Shown here piece by piece: positions 7,244 to 15,245 of a stretch of DNA of 64,000 bases. The notes under the pieces are model-generated. The model searched no databases and was not told the DNA's origin. It worked only from the letters and a program-made list of their open reading frames with translations. The first letter of the stretch is position 1, and each line of letters begins with the position of its first letter. The stretch is taken from positions 124,001-188,000 of the forward strand of contig NZ_SOAV01000011.1 of assembly GCF_004364245.1 (NCBI RefSeq), given 5' to 3'. The DNA is from Streptomyces sp. BK208 (GTDB lineage: Bacteria; Actinomycetota; Actinomycetes; Streptomycetales; Streptomycetaceae). Made by a program: the position numbers and the translations under genes.

Positions 7244-9161
7244 CGGCAAGCCCACGGACGAGGAACGCGCCGCCGTGGACGCCCTGCTCGGCCCGCCCGA
7301 GTCGTCCTGGGAGGGCGCCGACCGCTCCGACGCCGACCTGCGGTGGGCCCGGGGCGGCCGGGAGGCCCGGGACCGCCGCGACCGGCTCCTGCCCGCCCTG
7401 CACGCACTCAACGACCGCGTCGGCTGGATCAGCGAGGGCGCCCTGGACTACGTCTGCCGCCGCCTGACGGTCCCGCCGGCCGAGGCGTACGGGGTGGCCA
7501 CCTTCTACGCGATGTTCTCGGTCCGCCCGCGCCCGGCGACCGTCCTGCACGTCTGCACCGACCTCGCGTGCACGGCCGCGGGGGCGGCCTCCCTGTGCGC
7601 GGACGTGGAGACACGCCTGGGCCCGGAGACCGGCGTGAAGGTCGAGCGCTCGCCGTGCCTGGGCCTGTGCGAACGGGCTCCGGCGGCACTGGTGATCCGG
7701 GCGGGTGCTCCAGGAGCAGCCCGTCCGGCGTTTGAGGACGAGGTCGTCCAGGCCGAAGGCGGGGGTCCGGGGGCGGCAGCCCCCGGGGACGGGACAGGGA
7801 AGGGGCAGCGGGGGCGAAACACCCTCCACGCGACGGCGATATGCGCCCCCGCGACCCCCGACCGGGCAGTCCACGCGGCCGTCTCACCTGAATCGGCGCC
7901 CACCGAGCCCGCCCCCGAAACAGCGGTCCCCCAGACCGGTGACCCCAACCTCACCCTCCTCCACCGCATCGGCACCGTGGACCCCGCCTCCCTCGACGAC
8001 TACCGGGCCCACGGCGGCTACACCGCCCTCCGCCGCGCCTTCGAACTCGGCCCCGCCGGCGTCATCCGCGAGGTCACCGACGCCGGCCTGGCAGGCCGCG
8101 GCGGCGCCGCCTTCCCCACCGGCCGCAAGTGGCAGGCGACCGCCGCCCAGCCCGACCACCCGCACTACCTCGTGTGCAACGCCGACGAATCCGAACCGGG
8201 CACCTTCAAGGACCGCGTCCTCATGGAGGGCGACCCGTACGCCCTGGTCGAGGCCATGACGATCGCCGCCTACGCGACCGGCGCCCACCGGGGTTACCTC
8301 TACCTCCGGGGCGAGTACCCCCGCGCCCTCGCCCGCCTCACCCACGCCATCGGGCAGGCCCGTACCCGCGGCCTCCTCGGCGACGACGTCCTCGGCCAGG
8401 GCTACGCCTTCGACATCGAGATCCGGCGCGGCGCAGGCGCGTACGTCTGCGGCGAGGAGACGGCCCTGTTCAACTCCATCGAGGGCCACCGCGGCGAGCC
8501 CCGCTCCAAGCCCCCGTTCCCCGTGGAGAAGGGCCTGTTCGGCAAGCCCACGGTCGAGAACAACGTCGAGACCCTGGTCAACGTCCTGCCCGTCCTGACG
8601 CGGGGCGCCGCGGCCTACGCCGCGATCGGCACCCCGGCGTCCACCGGCCCGAAGCTGTTCTGCGTGTCCGGCACCGTGGCCCGCCCCGGCGTCTACGAAC
8701 TCCCGTTCGGCGCGACGCTCGGCGAGCTGCTCACCCTCGCCGGCGTCCGCGACAACCTCCGCGCGGTCCTGCTCGGCGGCGCCGCCGGCGGCTTCGTACG
8801 CCCCGACGAACTCGACATCCCGCTCACCTTCGAGGGCACCCGCGAGGCCGGCACGACCCTCGGCTCCGGGGTGGTCATGGCCTTCGACGACACGGTGCCG
8901 CTCCCCCGCCTCCTGCTGCGCGTGGCGGAGTTCTTCCGTGACGAGTCGTGCGGTCAGTGCGTGCCGTGCCGGGTCGGCACCGTCCGCCAGGAAGAGGCAC
9001 TGCGCCGGATCGTCGACCGCACAGGCGCGGGCGCCGCCCCCGACATCGCCCTCCTGCGCGAGGTCGGCCGCGCGATGCGGGACGCCTCGATCTGCGGTCT
9101 GGGGCAGACCGCGTGGAACGCCGTGGAATCCGCCATCGACCGTCTGGGAGCGTACGAATGA
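7224..9161 (+). CDS. Fused NuoE-NuoF-type NAD-linked diaphorase subunit of formate dehydrogenase
   Basis: 645 residues from GTG 7224, inside the end of the preceding gene. Residues ~10-157 are a NuoE/FdsG thioredoxin-fold [2Fe-2S] domain with C111, C116, C145 and C149. Residues ~240-645 are NuoF/FdsB: GRGGAAFPTGRKW (291-303, FMN/NADH), CNADESEPGTFKDR, GAYVCGEETAL, and a [4Fe-4S] site C576-C579-C582 plus C624. In most bacteria these are two proteins. The linker (~158-240) is odd: residues ~163-203 are translated from a dispersed Streptomyces repeat and are low-complexity Gly/Ala/Pro. Role: accept electrons from the iron-sulfur subunit and reduce NAD+. Confidence 0.92.
   Translation: MDLRFGDGKPTDEERAAVDALLGPPESSWEGADRSDADLRWARGGREARDRRDRLLPALHALNDRVGWISEGALDYVCRRLTVPPAEAYGVATFYAMFSVRPRPATVLHVCTDLACTAAGAASLCADVETRLGPETGVKVERSPCLGLCERAPAALVIRAGAPGAARPAFEDEVVQAEGGGPGAAAPGDGTGKGQRGRNTLHATAICAPATPDRAVHAAVSPESAPTEPAPETAVPQTGDPNLTLLHRIGTVDPASLDDYRAHGGYTALRRAFELGPAGVIREVTDAGLAGRGGAAFPTGRKWQATAAQPDHPHYLVCNADESEPGTFKDRVLMEGDPYALVEAMTIAAYATGAHRGYLYLRGEYPRALARLTHAIGQARTRGLLGDDVLGQGYAFDIEIRRGAGAYVCGEETALFNSIEGHRGEPRSKPPFPVEKGLFGKPTVENNVETLVNVLPVLTRGAAAYAAIGTPASTGPKLFCVSGTVARPGVYELPFGATLGELLTLAGVRDNLRAVLLGGAAGGFVRPDELDIPLTFEGTREAGTTLGSGVVMAFDDTVPLPRLLLRVAEFFRDESCGQCVPCRVGTVRQEEALRRIVDRTGAGAAPDIALLREVGRAMRDASICGLGQTAWNAVESAIDRLGAYE
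7711..7831 (+). repeat. Dispersed Streptomyces intergenic-type repeat inside a coding region
   Basis: The segment contains the signature CCCGTCCGGCGTTTGAGGAC, then CAGGCCGAAG, then a hairpin CCGGGGGC-GGCA-GCCCCCGG (7767-7786), then an ACGGGACAGGG tract. I recognise this arrangement from memory as a very common repeat family between Streptomyces genes. Here it is in frame and forms part of the linker of the NuoE-NuoF fusion. It is the only copy I see in this window. Confidence 0.75.
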
Positions 9162-10018
9162 CCGCGATACCGCTCGGAGTGCCGCGCCGGCTGGTGGAGT
9201 TCACCCTCGACGGGCAGGAGGCCCGGGTCCCCGAAGGGTCCACGCTCCTCGACGCCTGCCGGGCCGCCGGGAAGGACGTCCCGACCCTGTGCGAGGGCGA
9301 CACACTCGCCCCGAAGAACGCCTGCCGCCTCTGCGTGGTCGACGTCGAGGGCGCCAGGACGCTCGCGCCCGCCTGCTCGCGCAAGGCGGAGCAGGGCATG
9401 GTGGTGCGCACGGACACCGAGCGCGCCCGGCACAGCCGCAGACTCGTCCTCGAACTCCTCGCCTCCTCCGTCGACCTCTCCGCCACGCCCTCGGCCGCGC
9501 AGTGGATCGAGGACCACGGGGCGAAGCCCGACCGCTTCGGCCCGGACGCGGCCCGCGTCGACGAGGAACCGCGCGTGGACAACGACCTCTACGTGCGGGA
9601 CTACGGCAAGTGCGTCCTCTGCTACAAGTGCGTCGACGCCTGCGGCGACCAGTGGCAGAACAGCTTCGCCATCTCCGTCTCCGGCCGCGGCTTCGACGCC
9701 CGGATCTCGGTCGAGCACGACGCCCCGCTGACCGACTCGGCCTGCGTCTACTGCGGCAACTGCATCGAGGTGTGTCCCACGGGGGCCCTGTCCTTCAAGT
9801 CGGAGTTCGACATGCGGGCGGCCGGCATCTGGGACGAGGAACGGCAGACGCAGACGACGACGGTCTGCGCGTACTGCGGAGTGGGCTGCAACCTCACGCT
9901 CCACGTGCAGGACAATGAGATCGTGAAGGTCACCTCTCCACACGACAACCCGGTGACCCACGGCAACCTGTGCATCAAGGGCCGCTTCGGCTACCAGCAC
10001 GTACAGAACCGGGACTGA
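9158..10018 (+). CDS. Iron-sulfur subunit of formate dehydrogenase (NuoG-type N-terminus plus detached FDH [4Fe-4S] domain)
   Basis: 286 residues; ATG overlaps the previous stop. Clusters by cysteine spacing are: [2Fe-2S] C45, C56, C59, C73; two ferredoxin-type [4Fe-4S] sites C152/155/158/162 and C196/199/202/206; and finally the MopB N-terminal site C237/240/244 and C272, ending CIKGRFGYQ. That last block is exactly the domain missing from the catalytic subunit at 5315. The His-Cys3 cluster usual between the [2Fe-2S] and ferredoxin parts of NuoG/FdsA is absent: residues 74-151 hold no cysteine. Role: electron wire from the molybdenum site to the diaphorase subunit. Confidence 0.9.
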   Translation: MTAIPLGVPRRLVEFTLDGQEARVPEGSTLLDACRAAGKDVPTLCEGDTLAPKNACRLCVVDVEGARTLAPACSRKAEQGMVVRTDTERARHSRRLVLELLASSVDLSATPSAAQWIEDHGAKPDRFGPDAARVDEEPRVDNDLYVRDYGKCVLCYKCVDACGDQWQNSFAISVSGRGFDARISVEHDAPLTDSACVYCGNCIEVCPTGALSFKSEFDMRAAGIWDEERQTQTTTVCAYCGVGCNLTLHVQDNEIVKVTSPHDNPVTHGNLCIKGRFGYQHVQNRD

Positions 10019-10050
10019 CCGGCACACCGACCGGCGCAAGGGACACGAAC

Positions 10051-10899
10051 ATGGGACGAGTCACGGAACGACGCAAGGTGATCCGCGTGCGGGACGGCGC
10101 GGTCTCCACCCGGCCGGACACGCTCGTCGCCGAGGAACCGCTGGAGATCCGGCTGAACGGCAAGCCGCTCGCCATCACCATGCGCACACCCGGCGACGAC
10201 TTCGCACTCGCCGCCGGTTTCCTGGTCAGCGAGGGCGTGCTCGCCGAGCAGGCTGACCTCCAGAACATCGTGTACTGCGCGGGGGCGACGGCCGACGGGT
10301 CCAACACGTACAACGTGGTCGACGTACGGACCGCCCCCGGGGTGCGCGTCCCCGACATCACCCTGGAGCGGAACGTCTACACCACCTCGTCCTGCGGCCT
10401 GTGCGGCAAGGCGAGCCTGGACGCGGTGCGTACGACGACCCGCTGGCCCGTCGCCGACACGCCCCGGGTCAGCGTCACCCCCGAGCTGCTGGCCGGGCTG
10501 CCCGACCGGCTGCGCGCCTCGCAGCGGGTCTTCGACCGGACCGGCGGACTGCACGCGGCGGCCCTGTTCACCGAGGACGGCGAGCTGGTGGACGTGCGGG
10601 AGGACGTGGGCCGGCACAACGCGGTCGACAAGCTGGTCGGCCGCGCCCTGCAGAACGGCGGTCTGCCTCTGTCCCGCTCCGTGCTGCTGGTGTCGGGCCG
10701 GGCCTCCTTCGAGCTGGCCCAGAAGGCGGTGATGGCGGGCATCCCGGTGCTGGCGGCCGTGTCGGCGCCGTCCTCGCTCGCGGTGGACCTCGCGGCCGAG
10801 ACGGGGCTGACGCTGGTGGGCTTCCTGCGCGGCAGCACCATGAACGTGTACGCGGGTGAGGACCGCGTCGCCCTGCGGGCCACGGCCGCGCAGGGCTGA
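10051..10899 (+). CDS. fdhD: FdhD sulfur carrier for formate dehydrogenase maturation
   Basis: 282 residues from ATG 10051 with AAGGGA upstream, 32 bases after the iron-sulfur subunit gene. The signature TTSSCGLCGKASL places the sulfur-transfer pair at C115 and C118 (E. coli C121/C124). RTPGDDFALAAGFLVSEG and EDVGRHNAVDKLVG are also classic FdhD motifs. FdhD takes sulfur from a cysteine desulfurase and sulfurates the molybdenum cofactor of formate dehydrogenase. Its presence in the operon is strong evidence that the split enzyme upstream is a real formate dehydrogenase. Confidence 0.96.
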   Translation: MGRVTERRKVIRVRDGAVSTRPDTLVAEEPLEIRLNGKPLAITMRTPGDDFALAAGFLVSEGVLAEQADLQNIVYCAGATADGSNTYNVVDVRTAPGVRVPDITLERNVYTTSSCGLCGKASLDAVRTTTRWPVADTPRVSVTPELLAGLPDRLRASQRVFDRTGGLHAAALFTEDGELVDVREDVGRHNAVDKLVGRALQNGGLPLSRSVLLVSGRASFELAQKAVMAGIPVLAAVSAPSSLAVDLAAETGLTLVGFLRGSTMNVYAGEDRVALRATAAQG

Positions 10900-10920
10900 C
10901 CCGCCTCCCCGCGACACGGC

Positions 10921-10971
10921 GGCGGGGCCCCTGCCGGCGGGGAGCGCCCCCTGCGCCCCGGGGGCCCCGCC
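10921..10971 (+). terminator. Inverted repeat after fdhD, probable operon terminator
   Basis: GGCGGGGCCCC (10921-10931) pairs perfectly with GGGGCCCCGCC (10961-10971), 22 bases after the fdhD stop. There is no U-run, which is normal for Streptomyces. Confidence 0.6.
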
Positions 10972-11227
10972 TCGACCGCGTCAGCCGTCCGGCTCCGCAC
11001 CGGCGATCCGCCGGACCGGATCCGCCACGAGGCCGTCGTGTCGCGCGCCGCCCCCGGGTGGGTCGTGCTCGGCCTCTGCGGCCCAGCCCCCCACCGATCT
11101 CGTCCCGGCCCCGGCCCCGGCCCCGACACGCGGGACCGGCGCGGTCCCGGCGGACACCGGGTGCCTCTAGTACTGATGTCCGGAACGGCCCCTCCCCCCG
11201 TCGGCCGCCCGAAGGACTGACCGCGCC
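10972..11227. other. Intergenic region before sialidase gene
   Basis: No supported gene. The end next to the sialidase is less G+C-rich (CTCTAGTACTGATGTCC near 11165) and probably holds its promoter. GAAGGAC about 10 bases before ATG 11228 is the ribosome-binding site. I could not fix -35/-10 boxes. Confidence 0.4.
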
Positions 11228-13126
11228 ATGCCGTTCCCGTCTCCCCGCCTCCTCCTGCCGGCCCTGGCCCTCCTGTCGTGCGGGCCGGCCCTGTCCCCTC
11301 TCCCCGCGCACGCGCTGTCCGGTGATCTCGACCGCGCCCCCGCGTTCGAGCAGCAGGTGCTCTTCGACGCGGCCCGGGATCCGGGCGGTTACGCGTGCTT
11401 CCGCATCCCGGCGATCGTGCGCACGACGGGCGGCACGCTGCTCGCCTTCGCCGAGGGCCGCGTCCTCGACTGCGCCGACGCCGGTGACATCGACATCGTC
11501 CTCAAGCGCTCCACCGACGGCGGACGCACCTGGGGCCCGCTCCAGGTCGTCGACGACGGCGGCGGCGACACCCACGGCAATCCGAGCCCGGTCGTGGACC
11601 GCACGACCGGCCGCGTCCTCCTGCTGTCGACGTACAACGCGGGCCGCACGGACGCCTCGAACTGCGCGGTGCCCTGCGCCCGCACACCGCACCTGCGGCA
11701 CAGCGACGACGACGGCCGCACCTGGTCCGCCTCCCGCGACCTGAGCCCCGGGATCCGGCCGCCCGACTGGAACTCCTGGTACGCCACCGGCCCCGCGCAC
11801 GGCGTCCAGCTCACCGGCGGCGCCCACCCCGGGCGGCTCGTCGTCGGCGTCAACGCCGAGACCTGGGACGGCACCCGCGTCACGGCCAACCACGCGGCCC
11901 TCGTGGTCAGCGACGACGGCGGCGAGCACTGGAAGACCGGCGCCACCGACACGTGGCCCGTCGCCGCAGACGGCACCTTCCGGCAGAAGCCCTCCGAGCT
12001 GACCCTCACCGAACGCGCCGACGGCGTGCTCCTGGTCAGCGGCCGCGAGGAGAACGGCACCGACCTGGGCCACCGCACCCAGGCCCTCAGCCACGACGGC
12101 GGCGACGGCTTCACGGCACCCTTCCGCGCCCTGCCCGACCTGTACGCCCCGCAGGTGCAGGGCGCGCTGCTGCGCCTGGGCGACCGCGTCCTGCTGTCCG
12201 CGCCCGCCGATCCGGACCGCCGCCGGACGATGGCGGTCCGCTCCTCCTGGGACGGCGGCGCGACCTGGGACAGCGTGGACCGCGGCACGGTCGTCACCCG
12301 GGACTGGGCGGGCTACTCGGACCTGGTGGCCGTCGACGGCCACACCGTGGGCCTGCTGTACGAGGGCGGGACGTCCGACGCCCGCGACGAGATCCGCTTC
12401 GCCCGCTTCACCGAGGACCGGCTCGCACCGCGCCGGGCCGCCGACCCCACCACCCCTGACCTCGCCGCCGGTGCCGCGCCCGCGACCGTGCTCGGCGGCG
12501 CGGGTACGACGGACGGCGCGGTGGGCGGCGCGCTCGCGTTCGACGGCGCCGACGACGCCGTACGGCTGCCCTACGACGCGCGGTTGCCGCTCGGGGACGG
12601 GGACTTCACGGCGGCGCTGTGGCTGCGGTACTCGGCGGCCGACGGGGAGCAGCCGCTGCTGTGGATGGGCGGCGTCGGCACCACGCAGCCCCAGGTGTGG
12701 CTGCGCGCCGAGCCCGGCAACGGGCGGGTGCAGGGGCTGATCACCGCGCGGGAGGGCGGGGCGGGACCGCGCTCGGCGTGGGTGCGCACCGACCGGGCCC
12801 TGAACGACGGGCAGTGGCACCACCTGGCGCTGCGCCGGGGCTCGGGCCGGCTCACGCTGTTCGTCGACGGTGCGGCGGTGGCCGACGCGGCGGACGTGCC
12901 GGGTTCGGTGAGCCGGAACTCGCCCTTCGGGGTGCACGTCGGCGAGCGGATGGACGGCCGGGCCCGTCTCACCGGCGCCGTCGACGACGTGCGCGTGTGG
13001 AACCGGGCGCTGACCGACGGGGAGATCGCCGCCGGAGCCCCGCCCTCCGCCACCGGGAGCACCGTGCTGCACCTGCCCCTGGACCGCGTGGACGGGACGG
13101 AGGCGGAACGAGGCACGGGCCGCTGA
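11228..13126 (+). CDS. Secreted sialidase (GH33) with C-terminal LamG-like domain
   Basis: 632 residues with a signal peptide at ~1-30 (hydrophobic core LLLPALALLSCGPALSPLPA, then AHA). The catalytic six-bladed propeller carries the FRIP motif (58-61, first catalytic arginine) and four Asp-box repeats of the SxDxGxTW type (STDGGRTWG, SDDDGRTW, SDDGGEHW, SWDGGATW). Residues ~425-600 form a concanavalin-like LamG/sialidase-associated domain (FDGADDAVRLPYD, DGQWHHLALRR, VWNRALTDGEI) likely to bind carbohydrate. Expected role: release of sialic acid from external glycoconjugates. No sialic acid transporter or lyase is adjacent. It is monocistronic. Confidence 0.9.
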   Translation: MPFPSPRLLLPALALLSCGPALSPLPAHALSGDLDRAPAFEQQVLFDAARDPGGYACFRIPAIVRTTGGTLLAFAEGRVLDCADAGDIDIVLKRSTDGGRTWGPLQVVDDGGGDTHGNPSPVVDRTTGRVLLLSTYNAGRTDASNCAVPCARTPHLRHSDDDGRTWSASRDLSPGIRPPDWNSWYATGPAHGVQLTGGAHPGRLVVGVNAETWDGTRVTANHAALVVSDDGGEHWKTGATDTWPVAADGTFRQKPSELTLTERADGVLLVSGREENGTDLGHRTQALSHDGGDGFTAPFRALPDLYAPQVQGALLRLGDRVLLSAPADPDRRRTMAVRSSWDGGATWDSVDRGTVVTRDWAGYSDLVAVDGHTVGLLYEGGTSDARDEIRFARFTEDRLAPRRAADPTTPDLAAGAAPATVLGGAGTTDGAVGGALAFDGADDAVRLPYDARLPLGDGDFTAALWLRYSAADGEQPLLWMGGVGTTQPQVWLRAEPGNGRVQGLITAREGGAGPRSAWVRTDRALNDGQWHHLALRRGSGRLTLFVDGAAVADAADVPGSVSRNSPFGVHVGERMDGRARLTGAVDDVRVWNRALTDGEIAAGAPPSATGSTVLHLPLDRVDGTEAERGTGR

Positions 13127-13152
13127 GCCCCACCGCGTCCGCATCCGCGCGC

Positions 13153-14196
13153 TCACGCCCGGCCGGGTCGGCCTCCGGTGCCGGCCGCCGTGTGTTCCGG
13201 GGCGTCCGGCGCCTCGGACGCGACCGCCTCCGGGTCGCGCGAGCGCCGCTTGGCGATCACCGCGCACACCATCAGCTGCATCTGGTGGAAGAGCATCAGC
13301 GGCAGCACCGCCAGCGAGGCCTGGGCGCCGAACAGCACGCTCGCCATGGGCAGTCCGGCGGCCAGCGACTTCTTGGACCCGGCGAACTGGATCGCGATCC
13401 GGTCCTGGCGCCCGAAGCCCAGTCCCTTCGCCCCGTACCAGGTCAGGACGAGCATCACGGCCAGCAGCACCGCCTCCACGACCAGCAGCCCGGCCAGCCG
13501 CACGGGGCTCACCTGGTGCCAGATGCCCCGGACCATGCCCTCGCTGAACGCCGTGTAGACGACCAGCAGGATCGAGCCGCGGTCGACGAGCCCGAGCACC
13601 TTCTTGTGCCGGGCGACGAAGCCCCCGATCCACCGGCGCAGCGACTGCCCGGCCACGAACGGCACCAGCAGTTGCAGCACGATCTCCACCACCGAGTCGG
13701 CGGAGAACCCGCCTCCGCCGCTCCCCAGCAGGGCGGCGGCCAGCAGCGGGGTGACCACGATGCCGACCAGGGAGGAGAAGGACCCCGCGCAGATGGCGGC
13801 GGGCACGTTGCCGCGGGCGATGGAGGTGAAGGCGATCGAGGACTGGATGGTCGACGGGACCAGGGTGAGGAAGAGCAGGCCCTGGTGGAGGGGATCGGTG
13901 AGGAACACCGGGACCAGACCGCGGGACGCCAGGCCGAGCAGCGGGAAGACCACGAAGGTGCAGGCCAGCACGGTGACGTGGAGACGCCAGTGCCGTACGC
14001 CGTCCATCGCCTCACGGGTGGAGAGCCGGGCACCGTAGAGGAAGAAGAGGAACGCGATCGCGGCGGTCGAGGCGCCGGAGGCGACGTCCGCGCCCGTGCC
14101 GCGGGCCGGGAGCAGCGCCGCGAGGCCCACCGTGCCGAGCAGCAGGAGGATGTACGGATCGATCGGCATCCGACCCGGCCGGCGCAGGCGTTTCAC
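13153..14196 (-). CDS. Sodium/bile-acid-symporter-like (SBF-like, YfeH type) membrane protein
   Basis: 347 residues from GTG 14196 (GTGGAG just upstream), about ten transmembrane segments. LVPSTIQSSIAFTSIARGN and FAGSKKSLAAGLPMA are the conserved SBF-like motifs lining the transport core. Transport substrate is unknown; the family imports organic anions with sodium. It is divergent from a LysR regulator with 167 bp between, so that regulator probably controls it. The last 28 residues are a disordered Pro/Ala tail. Confidence 0.85.
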   Translation of the reverse strand: MKRLRRPGRMPIDPYILLLLGTVGLAALLPARGTGADVASGASTAAIAFLFFLYGARLSTREAMDGVRHWRLHVTVLACTFVVFPLLGLASRGLVPVFLTDPLHQGLLFLTLVPSTIQSSIAFTSIARGNVPAAICAGSFSSLVGIVVTPLLAAALLGSGGGGFSADSVVEIVLQLLVPFVAGQSLRRWIGGFVARHKKVLGLVDRGSILLVVYTAFSEGMVRGIWHQVSPVRLAGLLVVEAVLLAVMLVLTWYGAKGLGFGRQDRIAIQFAGSKKSLAAGLPMASVLFGAQASLAVLPLMLFHQMQLMVCAVIAKRRSRDPEAVASEAPDAPEHTAAGTGGRPGRA

Positions 14197-14328
14197 GGTG
14201 CTCCACTTGCTCGCTGCTTGCTACGACTCGTCCGACTCTTCCGACTCGTCCGAAGGGATCACGGGTCCCCGCTCCATCGTGCCCTCCCGTCCGGCGATCG
14301 GGAATCCGGTACACCGCTCTGACTGTCA

Positions 14329-14357
14329 TCACGTTCACCGATGACCGCCGCTAGGCT
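14329..14357 (+). promoter_or_regulatory. Promoter of LysR gene, probably giving a leaderless mRNA
   Basis: TAGGCT (14352-14357) is a good -10 and lies only 6 bases before ATG 14364, so transcription would start at or next to the ATG. No Shine-Dalgarno sequence is present. The -35 is weak (TCACGT with 17-bp spacing). Repeats of CGACTCGTCCGA/CGACTCTTCCGA at ~14223-14255 lie between this promoter and the divergent gene. Confidence 0.5.
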
Positions 14358-14363
14358 GGCGGC

Positions 14364-15245
14364 ATGTACGACCCCTCCCACCTGCGTACGTTCCTTTCGG
14401 TGGCCCAGACGCTGAGCTTCACGCAGGCCGCCCGGCGGCTCGGGCTGCGTCAGTCGACGGTGAGCCAGCACGTGCGGCGCCTGGAGGACGCCACCGGACG
14501 GCAGCTCTTCAGCCGCGACACGCACTCCGTGGAGCTGACGGAGGACGGGGAGGCGATGCTCGGGTTCGCGCGCCGGATCCTGGACGTGCACGAGCAGGCG
14601 ACGGCCTTCTTCACGGGCACCCGGCTGCGGGGGCGGCTGCGGTTCGGGGCGTCCGAGGACTTCGTGCTGACCCGGCTGCCGGAGATCCTGGAGGCATTCC
14701 GGCACGACCACCCCGAGGTCGACCTGGAGCTGACGGTGGAGCTGTCGGGGACGCTGCACGAGCGGCTGGCCGCGGGGAAGCTGGACCTGGTGCTCGCCAA
14801 GCGGCGGCCGCAGGACCCGCGCGGTGAGCCGGTGTGGAGCGACCGGCTGGTGTGGATCGGCGCGGAGCGGCTGCGCCTGGACCCGGACCGGCCGGTGCCG
14901 CTCATCGTCTATCCGCCGCCGGGCATCACCCGCGCGCTCGCCCTGGACGCCCTGCAGCGGGAGGGCCGCGCGTGGCGCATCGCCTGCACCAGCGGCAGCC
15001 TCAACGGCCTGATCGCCGCCGCCCGCGCGGGCCTGGGTGTGATGGCGCACTCGCGCGGCCTGGTCCCGCCCGGTCTGGTGCGGGTGCCGGACCGGGCGGG
15101 ACTGCCCGAGCTGGGCGGCGTGGACTTCGTGCTGGTGCACGGCCGGCGCCGCCCCTCGGCCCAGGGCGCCGCGGACGCCCTGGCGGCGGCGATCCTGGCG
15201 GGCGGCGACCGGCTGCACCGTCCTCAGCGCGCGGGCGTGGCGTAG
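14364..15245 (+). CDS. LysR-family transcriptional regulator
   Basis: 293 residues. The N-terminal winged helix is typical (LRTFLSVAQTLSFTQAARRL, LRQSTVSQHVRRLEDATG, LFSRDTHSVELTEDGEAML). A periplasmic-binding-protein-like effector domain runs from ~90 to 290 (GRLRFGASEDFVLTRLPEILEAF). It is divergent from the SBF-like carrier and likely controls it, with an organic acid as possible effector (inference). Its end overlaps the convergent Lrp gene by 22 bp. Confidence 0.92.
   Translation: MYDPSHLRTFLSVAQTLSFTQAARRLGLRQSTVSQHVRRLEDATGRQLFSRDTHSVELTEDGEAMLGFARRILDVHEQATAFFTGTRLRGRLRFGASEDFVLTRLPEILEAFRHDHPEVDLELTVELSGTLHERLAAGKLDLVLAKRRPQDPRGEPVWSDRLVWIGAERLRLDPDRPVPLIVYPPPGITRALALDALQREGRAWRIACTSGSLNGLIAAARAGLGVMAHSRGLVPPGLVRVPDRAGLPELGGVDFVLVHGRRRPSAQGAADALAAAILAGGDRLHRPQRAGVA

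Noticed and set aside
10568..13633. 1021-codon open frame on the minus strand
   Set aside because: It is antisense to fdhD, the sialidase and part of the SBF-like gene. Its composition is Arg/Gly/Ala/Pro-rich with no motif, a mirror of G+C-rich codon bias.
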